DNA of 64,000 bases, taken from Pleodorina starrii. Its lineage: Eukaryota; Chlorophyta; Chlorophyceae; Chlamydomonadales; Volvocaceae. The stretch covers positions 496,001 to 560,000 of the forward strand of contig BRXU01000037.1 of assembly GCA_030267565.1 (NCBI GenBank), in the 5' to 3' direction. The position numbers were made by a program, and so were the translations under genes. The notes under the pieces were generated by a model, which was not told where the DNA came from, did no database searches, and saw only the letters and a program-made list of their open reading frames with translations. Positions 1 to 11,600 of the stretch are shown here, in pieces (within the stretch, counting starts at the first letter, position 1; every line of letters starts with the position of its first letter).

Positions 1-1101
1 AAAGAAGAAATGCGCTAATGCACGCCAGGTTGGTTGATTCACACGCATGGGCTGGTCGGATGTCATTCCTTCGTCAAGTACTTGGGCTCCTCCTTGTAGC
101 GGACGATTTGAAGGGGTGCCGCGCGCGTGACGGGTTGCGTGCATACCAGATGGGGTACGGCAGCCACACAACTGCAATGGTATGGAGGTGGTATCGATGT
201 GAGGTTTGGAGGAGCAACTAAGGCGCGAGATTTTTGCATGGGCGTCGTGGGCCCTCATGGGCGTCCGATCGTCTATATCTGTTTGAATTGGCGGGAGGAA
301 TGACGGCCAAGTGGCGGGCGAAGAATGGAGGGGGCGAGCCGGTGTTTGATTGAACGACTTGGCCGATCCGGTTGTGTTTATTGTCATCTGAATTATGACG
401 TGTGCGATTATTCTGTCGGGACGGCATCGTCGCCCTCAGCGGTTCTTGTGGCTGGCGTAGGGCGGGCGTCATGTCCTGGTGTTGACCTAACATTTCGTCG
501 CCCAGGCCCCTGGCGAGCGCATTGACGCCCGGCACCGGCTCCTCGGACACATTGCTCTGACAAAAAGCACAATAATTATACACGGCCCAAAATTATTTAT
601 TTGTTTGTGCGTCTTTCCGCGACTGTCAACTCTTGTGCCGTCTTTTCCACGGTACCGTAACACTTTTCTCATTCTTAAATGCCTTCCTGCAGGAGTCTGG
701 CCCACGTTAGCTGCGCGCACGATCGCGAATTATGTTCAGTCAAGCCAACCATCATTTATAAATGTTTAAATGACAGCTGGTCCTGAGAGGTAGGGTCCGA
801 ACGTGTCCTACGAATCCGACTGTGGAGTATTTATTACCAGCGCCCGCCCAACATTTGCACTGTGGCAAGCATTGTTTCACGTTATCTGATGAAAATCCGA
901 ACTTGATGTTTTGGGTGCGGCATCAAATCCCTAGCGTTCAGCCCGATGACCCTTGCCGATGACCCCTTGCGGCGAGAGCCCGAAATCGCAACCGCGCAAT
1001 TGGCTGGCCCTGGCTGGCTAAATAACTAGCAGTTGTATCTTGTATGCATACACAAAGCCATAAATCCCCAAATTAACTGCATTGCAGAACTGACATGCTT
1101 A
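1..1101. other. intergenic, no gene recognised
   Basis: Mixed-composition sequence with only short, unconvincing open frames on both strands. I see no splice-linked exons, RNA gene or recognisable domain. The stretch from about 720 to 1100 is more AT-rich than the rest of the window, which fits old repeat or intergenic DNA. Confidence 0.5.
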
Positions 1102-1103
1102 TA

Positions 1104-1436
1104 CCGTAGTGCTACTTAGATTTCGTGACACAAATTTCGTGATGGCATCGCGAAATCGTATCACGTAACAATTCCAGCACGTAGGCTAGCTCTTGAGGTC
1201 GTTGAAATTCAGCGTGAGCGGCGAGAGGCAGAGGCCAGTCTTCGCGTTCCCACGCTGTGCCGGCTGCGGGCAGCCCGTATTTTGCTGCGGCAGTCTTGGG
1301 GCGTCACGAACTATTGTTGCATAATGGCAGATTCCCTCGGACCCCTTCACGAAACTTAAAAATCACGTAAATATTTCAGGTGTTTTTCGACCATCTTCGC
1401 GAATTTTTCAATCACGAAATCTAAGTAGCACTACGG
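1104..1436. mobile_element. MITE, 333 bp, TA target site
   Basis: The element begins CCGTAGTGCTACTTAGATTT and ends with the exact reverse complement; the perfect terminal inverted repeat is 25 bp. Each end is flanked by TA (1102-1103 and 1437-1438), as expected for a Tc1/mariner-type (Stowaway-like) target duplication. The interior is AT-rich, contains repeated TTTCGTGA/TCGCGAAAT words and has no coding capacity, so it is a non-autonomous element. Its terminus (CCGTA-G/C-TGC) resembles that of the element at 40633-41132. Confidence 0.8.
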
Positions 1437-2579
1437 TAACAAGCGACCCTTGGCATATTCCGTCCTGTTGCTGTGCGAGTGTGCGAGACCTGCTACGTTC
1501 TGAGGGTACCCCCGGGGGTCGGACTCGGTAATCGTAAAAAGGGAGCGCGGCACGGGTCGCGCGAGCGCGTCACGGGTCTCCTTGGTTGTTTCGCTCATCT
1601 AAAGGCTTTGGCGGCAAATCCGATAGGCGGTCACGTCAATTTGAATGACAGAACCATCAACTCACAGGGCGCCTTTCGTCCATCCAAACTGGGCTATCGC
1701 CAATCCCTGATAAGGAAAGCGGATTCAATGTGCTGTGTCCTGGCCGGCTGGCCGCTAAATACAAGCGACTTCTAGTTGTGTCACCTGCAGCGAGCCATAC
1801 ATTGGCTTGACCCGCAACAGTCCGCAACTGATGATTTTCGGCCAGACTTCCTAAGACTTGCGCCCGCCCTGTCGTACTGTGGGCCCAAGTAGGCCAAAGC
1901 GGGCAGCCCGTTGCGTTCGTAGAGTCAGACATGTGGCTTGCAGCTACCTGGCAGGTGTGGTGCGCCCACCTCGGTACGGCTTCTTACCTAGTACCTATAT
2001 ATTGGCTGAGGTCTCTAACCTCACACAGCTGATTGTAACATCCGTTGCTTGTCTCTTATGGCTTATGTACGGCACAGCTCATGGGAGCCAGTCTGAAATA
2101 TCGCCCTGAAAGCGCCCCTTGAACCGTACGTAAAGCGCTTTTTGCACGCCCACTCTTCACCCCACGCAGCATTCCCACATACTAGATGCACAACACGCAT
2201 ATACTACATGCGGTTTGCTACCCAAACGTCGTTTTCCGACTGGCCACCTGTGCTGGTCAACCCTGTTGAAGATGGCGTAGGAAGTCCGCGCTTTTGGCGT
2301 CTGGTCGACCTAATTGCAATCTTTCACCTGCCCTAACGCCTCGAGGATACAGGTTGGGTGTGTGTGTGTTTGGGTTTGTGGGCGTGGGCCGGAAGGCGTG
2401 ATTCAGGGAAAAGTTGGTTCGTCGATTGCAGTCGTTGGTAACGGCACTCTCCCGGCAGCAGCAGCGGGGTAGAAGACCGGATAGTAGCAGTAGCAGCAGC
2501 AGTAGCAGTAGCAGTAGCACCCGCGAGTGCACGCCGGCACGCGGCAGCGGCGCCACGGTGAGGCGCGCCTCGGTGCCAG

Positions 2580-2609
2580 CGACACACACACACACACACA
2601 CACACACAC
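2580..2609. repeat. (CA)n microsatellite
   Basis: Uninterrupted CA dinucleotide run, preceded at about 2484-2520 by an AGC/AGT triplet run. Together they create spurious poly-Ser and poly-Val/Cys frames on both strands. Confidence 0.9.
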
Positions 2610-4740
2610 CAAGACAAGAAGCCAGGGGAGGTGTAGGGCGAGGTGTAGGGACTGAGAAGTGCCTGATCTCGAGAGGGGAGACGTTTGACCGACCGCACAT
2701 AGCCGCGCAGCTGTTTACCGTCAAGATGCTCAGGGCAGCTGGCGCAAAAAAAAACCAGGGTAACGCACTCGCCTTTCAGCACTCGCGGCAGGGGGGGGCC
2801 GGTCCATGCTCGAAAGCAATCCACTCATGCATGCATGTACCGGTATTCGCACTCGATCAAAAAGCCGTGTTCAGGCGGCCGGGCGGGAGGGCGGCGGCTG
2901 GCGGCCAGGGCACGGGGGGGGGAGGGGAGAGGGCTACAGAAGGCTCGGCAGGGAGAACCAAGATGCAGCCCCCATTCTAAGCCGCCCCCCGCGTAACCCC
3001 GTGTGTGACCACCCAACACACCACACCTCACCGCGCCGCGCCGCCCAAAGAATACGGTATATCAGGGTATATGGGGGAGCAAAGACCTCCACTCCAATCC
3101 GACGCGCCTGGGTCATGCAATGCGGCGACGTGAGGCGCCAGCCACTGGCGCGAAAAACCAGGTTGTGCTCGCCAACTCGTACGACACGCTTGGTACGACA
3201 GGGTACGGTACGCCGTACTGCCGCGTACTTCACCGCCGCGCTTCGGCCCAGAGCATCCGGCACGAAGAACCGGGTTGGGCCCTAAGGTCGCAACCCAGGA
3301 CTCGGCATTGCATTTACAACCACCCGGAAGCGCACACACGGCAAGCGCAAGGCAATCCGTACACGTCCGTACACGTCGGTACGAAAAATAATAATTTCAT
3401 GCATCCGAACAGCTGCGGCTTTCGGCGCGTGTGTGAAGGTTCGGGCGCGACGGCACCCGCACCCACCCGCACATTCGCCGCAGAGCATCCACGCACCGCA
3501 GCGTGGCTCGTGTCGGGTTTCGCCGACTTCCCCGCCGGCCCTGGTCGGACTCTCGGCGGCGCAACGCGGCTCATCGAAAGAACTAACATCAACATCCGCC
3601 GCCGCCGCCGCCGACTTGGATGCGATAGATGCCAGGGCTGGAGGCGCGGGGTGTCCAGCAAGGCCCCGCATCCCCCGCCCACGCAACCCCCCATGCGATG
3701 GCAATGGCGTTCTTAAAAAAACAACAAATCAAGGGCTGCCGTACCGTCGTACGCCATCTCGAGCGTTCCGGCCGGACTGAAAAAACCACCACTGCTAAGG
3801 CACCGCGCGGGGCGCGGATCACGCACGCGTATCGTTTTGGTCACATAGGGGGTCGGTGTCTCAAATCGACATCAGCCATTGGGGGTTCACCACGGCTACG
3901 TCGTCGAGACCAATCGACCGACGCCGCAGGATCCGCTCGCCTGTGTTTTCGCCAACTGATCTCTCCTGTACTTGTACGGCATGCAGTACACCTATTTCCA
4001 TTTTTTTACTATACTAGCCCCATTTCGCGCAAAAGCTACCAACCAAGCCCCTCTCCTCGCCGGACGCACACCGACACAAAACTACCGAGACGCCATCCGC
4101 CGACGCCGTATACTGCCGTACACCACTCAAAACCTGCTGCCGCCGCCGCTGCCGCTGCCGCTGCCGCTGCCTCTGGCCCTTGCACGGCTCGCCCGTCACC
4201 ATACACCCATCCCCGCGGGATTCCGACAAAACCAGATTTTTGTAGTCGACGAATGCGTGTAAAGGTTCCGACGATCTGCCGTACCAAGCCCACCACCACC
4301 ACCACCACCACATCGGCACGGCACGGATCGGCACGGCGCGCGCCACCTGAAGTTACTAATAGACACAAGCAGTACCACATAAGCACCCTGCAGCCAACTA
4401 GCCAGCGGCGGGCGGGCGGGTGGAAAGATGTACTGCGAGACGCGCAATGCTGATCATGACGATAATGTTGATCCATGCATCTGTGTAAAAACAAATACCG
4501 TTACACGAAGCAACAGAGGCAGGATGCGCCCATCGGTCAAACAATGCTGCAAGCACAAACGCCCGCTGGCAGCTCGCATCTCTGTGATGCGAGAGTGGTT
4601 GGCATGAAGAAAGGGCAGGACAGGTGGTGGGGTCAGGCAGTGCTCAGATCAGCCCCGCCCGCGGCCGCGGCTGCGACCCCGGTGGCGAATGCCGCCGATC
4701 CCGCGCAGGATAGGGCCCTGCGACTCTACCAGCCGGCCAG

Positions 4741-4749
4741 CCAGGAAGC

Positions 4750-4789
<40 letters not shown>

Positions 4790-4790
4790 C
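4741..4790. repeat. (GGCA)n microsatellite
   Basis: About eleven copies of the GGCA tetranucleotide. Not part of any supported exon. Confidence 0.9.
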
Positions 4791-4993
4791 GTGTAATACT
4801 CTCACCACTATCTCTCACACACATCCCATCACCGATATGTACCGTCTGTGCCGGAGAGAAATCCTGCGGGACCAACCACACGCCTGAAGCGCCGCCGCCG
4901 CGGCTGCTGCCGTCGCGGCTACAGCCGTCGCGGCTGCAAACACCTGTGCCGGTGCCTGTGCCGGTGTTGGTGCCGACGCATAAGCTGCTGCTG

Positions 4994-5133
4994 CGCAGCG
5001 CAGCGCAGCGCAGCACAGCACAGCACAGCACAGCACAGCACAGCACAGCACAGCACAGCACAGCACAGCACAGCACAGCACAGCACAGCACAGCACAGCA
5101 CAGCACAGCACAGCACAGCACAGCGCAGCGCAG
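4994..5133. repeat. (CAGCA)n pentanucleotide array
   Basis: About 24 near-perfect tandem copies of CAGCA, with CAGCG variant copies at both ends. Because five is not a multiple of three, all frames stay open and give false Ala-Val-Leu-Cys or Ser-Thr-Ala-Gln proteins. Confidence 0.95.
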
Positions 5134-5626
5134 CTACAGGCAGACGGGAGGACGCAGGCACTTCACAGCGCCCGCAATGTGCCTTGTATTTCTACCGGGG
5201 GTGTTTCGTCCGCCAGACACCGGGGCCGGAGACGCTTTTGGCGTCAACCCTGGCGGTGGGTACACCTCCCGGAGGTCGTTCGCAAGGTCGACTTCCCGAC
5301 GCGACAACACACGCACTCAACGCCCAGCTCGGCCGTTTACGCGTTTACGAGCGCCGCCAACCGCGAGCCGCGGAATGACAGCCCCATGTGTCGCTTCAAC
5401 TGGCTCGCGGGTCAACCGACCAACCGACCAACCGACCAACGACCAATCGACCGATCCTCTCTCAGTCCTTTTGAGGTCGGGGGAGAGGACCGAGCCGGGA
5501 GGCTGATACGGGAGGAGGAGGAGGAGGAGGAGGAGGGGGAGGAGGAGGAGGAGGACGAGGAGGAGGGTTGGGGGCCGACCACAAGAGGAAGTCTCCGCGC
5601 CCGCCTTCGTCCGTCCTTCAGCTCCT

Positions 5627-8600
5627 TTACTTCTTGCGCATGAAGCCTAGGTAGTTGTACGGATCCTTGGGGTACAGCACCCGGCCGCTGAAGCGCACCC
5701 ACTCCAGGAAGGGGCCGTAGTTCGTGCCGGCGTTGGGCGGACGCTCCATCCTGATGATGACGCCGCCCACGGCGGTTGACGCCAGCGGCGGCGGCAGGGC
5801 CGCGCCGGATCCGCCCGCGGGCACGGGCTTGTTGATGCCGGACTTCTTGGGCGGGATGCGCACCACCAGCACGGATTGGCACATGGAGGTGTCGTCGGTG
5901 ACATTCCAGACGGTGCGGCCGATGATGGAAGAGTTGACCACGCCGGCGGGCGGGTAGACCCACTTGAGCATTTGGATCTGAAAGTTGTTTGGATTTGAAT
6001 TTGAATTTGCGGTTTTGGATTCGGAGCGAGGGGCGAGGGGCGAGGGCAGGGAAGGAGGAGGCCGGGTTGATCGATGGGCGCGATTGGGGGGGGGGGGCGT
6101 GATTTGGTTTGGTGGGTGTGTGAGAAGGGACCGCGAGTTTTTATTAGCAAGAGGGTTCCGGAGCGACATTTGCATTTGCACGCCGCGCAAATAGGGAAGA
6201 CCAACATCCGACAGGAGACTTTCGAGGTGCGCCAAGTTCGCCGGATTGACGTTATTTGTATGTGTTATCATAAGAGGGCTCGGAAACTGTGGCCGACGAA
6301 ATGGGTGGCGGCCTTACGGGCATGAAAAGAAGGAAGAACCGGAATTCCTGTCCACCCTGGAGCGGGCGTCGTTCTTAGTCATACTAGTGACGAAGCGCGC
6401 AAGCCGTAAGGATGTAATATAGTGGATTACAGAAGGGCAATAGTTGATGACGAGGAAAGGTTCAGCATAAAGAGTACTGCAGAATTTCCTTATAAAATAC
6501 ATGATTTCAGGTTCAAGCTGAAATGCTGGCTGGTTTAGCAGCGTCGTCCGGCGGCAACGTCTTCCTCCAGTACAATAACGTTGGTGCACTTGCCATGACA
6601 GGGACGGCGCGTGCGAGCGCAGCACAGTGTTTAACTTTGCCACCAGGGTACGAATCCCGGTAGCTGTTGCTTTTCAGTGTGGCACACAGGAAAATATCTG
6701 AAAATCTCCGCGGGGCCATCTGCCGTACGAGAAACTATCCCCTCGTGATACCTCCAGCCTCCTGGCACCCTGTCCACCCTGGAGCACTGTGGACAGTGCT
6801 CCAGGGTGGACAGGGTGCCAGGAGGCTCAGGGCGAATAGGGAAGACCGCAACAGAGCAAGCAGCAAGAACAGAGCAAGAAGTGCAATTTCTGGTGTTTTC
6901 ATTTATATTTTTGGTTTTCAAGATTTCAAACGAGAGAACGTTTTTAGGGCCAGATCGCGTATCCTGTAAATCGTACCGAGATGACTCCAGAGTTCTTGAT
7001 CTGCTTGAGGAAGATCTTGGAGATCTGGGCGGGATCCTTGAAGAACACGGCCACCGTCAGGTTCTTGCGGCTAGCCTTCCAGGCGTACCTGGTTGTATGG
7101 TGTGTTGCGTTGCATTGCATTGCATTGCGTTGCATGGGTGGGGTGGGGTGGGCAGTCGGGATTAGGATAGGAGCAAATCAAGAAGTGGCGGCAGGATCTC
7201 TGGCGGGGAGTCCCAGGGAGAGCGGGCAGGGGGTTCAGGGAGTGATATGCTCCTTTACATAAATAACGAGTCACTGCGGGCAGGGGGGAGGTGGACAAGT
7301 ACCTACAACGGAGGGCAAACGGACTCGCAGGCTTGGTGGGGCAGGGTACGGAAGGACAACGCCCAGAAAAACCAGGAAACCCACGGCATCCGGACCCGAG
7401 CAGCAACCGCCAAACCCAACCAGTCCAACTAAACCCACATCTGAGAATCAGGATCACACGTCTCCCCCCCATCCGGGCCCCTCTTACGACGAGCGCGGCC
7501 TGAGCGCCTGACTGGCTGGCCGGCTGGCTCCGCATTCCCCTCCGAACCCCCGCCCCCGCCCCCACCTGCGCCCCCCCATATGTAAATATGTCACCGATAT
7601 CAATCACACCTCGTGGTTGCCCCCCCCTTCTGTTGCGCGGGAACACGGCCCCTCCCCTCCCCTCCCCCCGGGTCGAGGACTCGAAGGGACTTACGGGCAG
7701 GCACCGCACTTGGGCGGGCATGCCGGCTTCTGTTGGTCCACAAGCTGCAGGGGACTGAGCTTTTTAATCTGCTGCCGGAAGTCCGCGTCCTGGTACCACA
7801 CCAGCTGCCTGCGGGTCGGGAAGGAACACGGATGGGTGTGTGTGTGGATGATGGGGGTGAGCGGTGAGGGCGGTGAGGGCGGTGAGGGGCGGAAGGAGCG
7901 CGGAGGTGTCCCACGGGTTTGGTGTGGTTTGTGGCTGGTCGGCTCTGTGCCCCACTTCCTTCCTCGGGGGCGCGGCCTGGCCCCGGCGCGCCGTCCCCAA
8001 CGCACCGCACCACACCACACCGCGCCCAGCCATCCAGCCACCTAGTCACCTAGCCACCTAGCCCCAGGGCCTGCCAGCAGGTCTGCCCCCCGACTGCCGA
8101 CTCCCTGGAGCTCCTCGTTCCCTGGAGCTCCTCGTTCCCTGGAGCTCCTCGTTCCCTGGAGCTCGTTCCCTGGAGCTCCTCGTTCCCTGGAGCTCACCTG
8201 GTCCTGCCCCGGGCTCCGAAGGCGGTCATGTTGACCACGTTGATCCGGGTGACGTTGGGCGAAATGGGAATGGGGTTCGGCGGGAAAGGCGGCGGCTGAG
8301 CGACCTGAGGCGGCGACGGCCGCGGCGGCGGCGACGGTGACGGCGGCAACGGCGGCGACGGCGGCGACGGCGGTGACGGCGGCGACGGCGGTACCGGCGG
8401 CGGCGAGGGCAACGGCGGGCGAAAGCCTTCAACGGCACTGCTGGCATCTGGGGGGAGGGAGAAGGAAGAAGGGAGGAGGCGAGGAGGCGAGGAGGGCAGG
8501 AGGCGAGTAGGGAGGAGGGCGGGAGGCGAGGAGGGAGGGAGGAGGCGAGGAGGACCGGTCGTCAGCGGCGTGCAACGAAGCGAAGCGGCCGCCGCCGCCC

Positions 8601-11600
8601 TCCTCCTCTTCCCGTTCCGCACGTTCTTGCCCTCCAAACTTCCGTCCCAGTTCCCACCCTGCCTAGAGCTCGAAAGGAGATCGAAGCCTCGAACGAATGC
8701 TCGCAGACCCACAATCGCCCCCGGACCCCCGCCCCCCCCTCCCCCCGCCCCCTAGCTCGATATCAATTCCCTAATCCCTTCGGTCCCGTGTACTCTTACG
8801 TTGTTCCCATTCCGCCGCCGCACCCAAAACGCCCGACACCGGCAACCGCTAACGAAACAACAGAAAACCCACCAACCTCCAACCATCAACCGTCAAATGC
8901 CAACCGACTCACTGAGCTGCTGCGTGATGAGGTTGAGGTTGACGGGCGGCGGCCGCGGCGGCGACGGCGGCGGCGACGGCGGGTTGGGCGGCAGGGGCGG
9001 CGGCGCAAACTGGCCGGGCACGAGCGGCGGCCGCGGCGGCGGCGAGGGCGGGAAGGGCACATCGATGACGTCGAACACGGAGTAGCCTAATTGGAAGCCG
9101 CCGTTTCCGCCGTTTGAGTTGGGGGCTTGCTGCAGGTGGCGGCGCAGCGTCTCGTCGACCTCCGACTGGGCGAGCTCGGCCTGTGATGTGGGTTGGCGAG
9201 CAGTTGAAAAACGGTTGGAGCCACGGTGAGGGAACGGTTAGCGCGAGTTAGGGAACGCCGGAAACGCACCAGCAAACGGAATTGCGGAAGAGACAAGCAG
9301 CGCGGAGAGCCGAAAGAAGGGTGGACAGACATACAGGCGATGAGCGGTGAGGGCGATGGGGAGGATGATTTACCTACCCTTCCCACCCACCCAACTCCCC
9401 CCCCCCCCGACCTGGAGCAATGACTGAAGCCACGAACATCCAGCTGGCAAGCTAGCTGGCTAGTTAGCTAGGTAGTTGGTAGTTAGTTGGTAGTTCGTTG
9501 GTTAGCTAGCTAATCAGCAGGCCAGGCTAGGGGTTAGCACACCTTCACGAGGTCGCCATCTTGCACGTATCTTGTGGCAGTGTGGAACATGGCCGAAGGT
9601 ATCAGCTTCTCTCCCGCAAACATTGAAGCCAGCTCCTTGCCGCTGTACACTCGTAGCGCGCTCTCCATGGCGCGACGACGGTTGAACGTCCGCGTCTCGA
9701 CGCTAGTTCCGTTGGGGAACACCACGAACACGACGAACACAAAGCCAATCGGCTTTTTCTGCGAGGCGGAAAACAACACGACAGAAACACAAGCATACAC
9801 ATACACACACGCGTGGGGAGCGGGGGCGGGGGCGGGGGGGGATGCGTTCAGGCCGAGTCTCCAGGGAATATGGAGGAGATGGTCCGGCTATTCCTTACAA
9901 AACGGGTGGATGCGGCAGCTGATGATGGAGTTGAAGGAGGGCCGGCAAAATAAAAAGAAGAAAGATGCGGCCGCGAATAGGTGTTGGGGGGCTTTGGGTT
10001 GGGGGAGGGCCGCGAGCCGGGGGGGGGGGAGGAAGAGGGGGTTGCTGCCGCGCCCCTAAAACGTCGGAAATTCCTGGACATGACTTCCGCGACCCACGCT
10101 TGCTGTCCCAGCCGATCCGCACATCCACCTAGCCCACAGCCCAGCCCATCCCGGCCCAGCCCATCCCGGCCCAGCCCATCCCGGCCCAGCCCATCCCGGC
10201 CCAGCCCAGCCCAGCCCGGCCCAGCCCAGCCCGGCCCAGCCCAGCCCGGCCCAGCCCATCCCGGCCCAGCCCGGCCCGGCCCGGCCCGGCCCAGCCCGGT
10301 CCGGCCCAGCCCGGTCCGGCCCAGCCCGGCCCAGCCGGGCCCGGCCCAGCCGGGCCCAGCCGAGCCGAGCCCAGCCGGGCCCAGCCGAGCCGGGCCCAGC
10401 CCAGCCCAGCCCAGCCCAGCCCAGCCCAGCCCAGCCCAGCCCAGCCCAGCCCAGCCCAGCCCAGCCCAGCCCAGCCCAGCCCAGCCCAGCCCAGCCCAGC
10501 CCAGCCCAGCCCAGCCCAGCCCAGCCCAGCCCAGCCCAGCCCAGCCCAGCCCAGCCCAGCCCAGCCCAGCCCTGCCCTGCCCTGCCCTGCCCTGCCCTGC
10601 CCTGCCCTGCCCTGCCCAGCCCAGCCCAGCCCAGCCCAGCCCAGCCCAGCCCAGCCCAGCCCAGCCCAGCCCAGCCCAGCCCAGCCCAGCCCACCCCAGC
10701 CCACCCCAGCCCAGCCCAGCCCAGCCCAGCCCAGCCCAGCCCAGCCCAGCCCAGCCCAGCCCAGCCCAGCCCAGCCCAGCCCAGCCCAGCCCAGCCCAGC
10801 CCAGCCCAGCCCAGCCCAGCCCAGCCCAGCCCAGCCCAGCCCAGCCCAGCCCAGCCCAGCCCAGCCCTGCCCTGCCCTGCCCTGCCCAGCCCTGCCCAGC
10901 CCAGCCCAGCCCAGCCCAGCCCAGCCCAGCCCAGCCCAGCCCAGCCCAGCCCAGCCCAGCCCAGCCCAGCCCAGCCCAGCCCAGCCCAGCCCAGCCCAGC
11001 CCAGCCCAGCCCAGCCCAGCCCAGCCCAGCCCAGCCCAGCCCAGCCCAGCCCAGCCCAGCCCAGCCCAGCCCAGCCCAGCCCAGCCCAGCCCAGCCCAGC
11101 CCAGCCCAGCCCAGCCCAGCCCAGCCCAGCCCAGCCCAGCCCAGCCCAGCCCAGCCCAGCCCAGCCCAGCCCAGCCCAGCCCAGCCCAGCCCAGCCCAGC
11201 CCAGCCCAGCCCAGCCCAGCCCAGCCCAGCCCAGCCCAGCCCAGCCCAGCCCAGCCCAGCCCAGCCCAGCCCAGCCCAGCCCAGCCCAGCCCAGCCCAGC
11301 CCAGCCCAGCCCAGCCCAGCCCAGCCCAGCCCAGCCCAGCCCAGCCCAGCCCACACACAGATGAAGCAACCCCTTCCGAAGGTGACGCTGCCCGGCCCAT
11401 CCCATCTCAACCTTCTCCGCTGGTGTGGTGCCGTGCAATGTGCAGTGCTGTACTTAGCCGTGCAGTGCAGTGCAGTACAAAGCCGTACACTGTCGTACTT
11501 ACGAAGACGTTGGCGATGAGCCTGCGCTGGCGCTGCACGTAGGCCTGCAGGTTGAAATTGTCCTCGACGGCCGCGGTCTCGTTGAAGACGATCGTATAGT

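Larger units (their letters stand above)
1439..5626. other. intergenic / downstream region rich in simple repeats
   Basis: No exon chain could be supported. Long open frames here (around 2.4-3.7 kb and 3.6-5.6 kb) are driven by triplet, CA and pentanucleotide repeats and have no recognisable protein features. The right end, near 4.5-5.6 kb, should hold the 3' untranslated region of the minus-strand glycoprotein gene that stops at 5627. Confidence 0.45.

Noticed and set aside
2414..5506. Several 150-340 codon frames across the left repeats
   Set aside because: Driven by AGC, CA, GGCA and CAGCA repeats. No domain, signal peptide or exon continuity.
9848..11519. Open frames of 420-520 codons on both strands (GWAGL and SPAQP repeats)
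   Set aside because: They come from the CCCAG period-5 array, which stays open in all frames. The region is an intron of the minus-strand glycoprotein gene.
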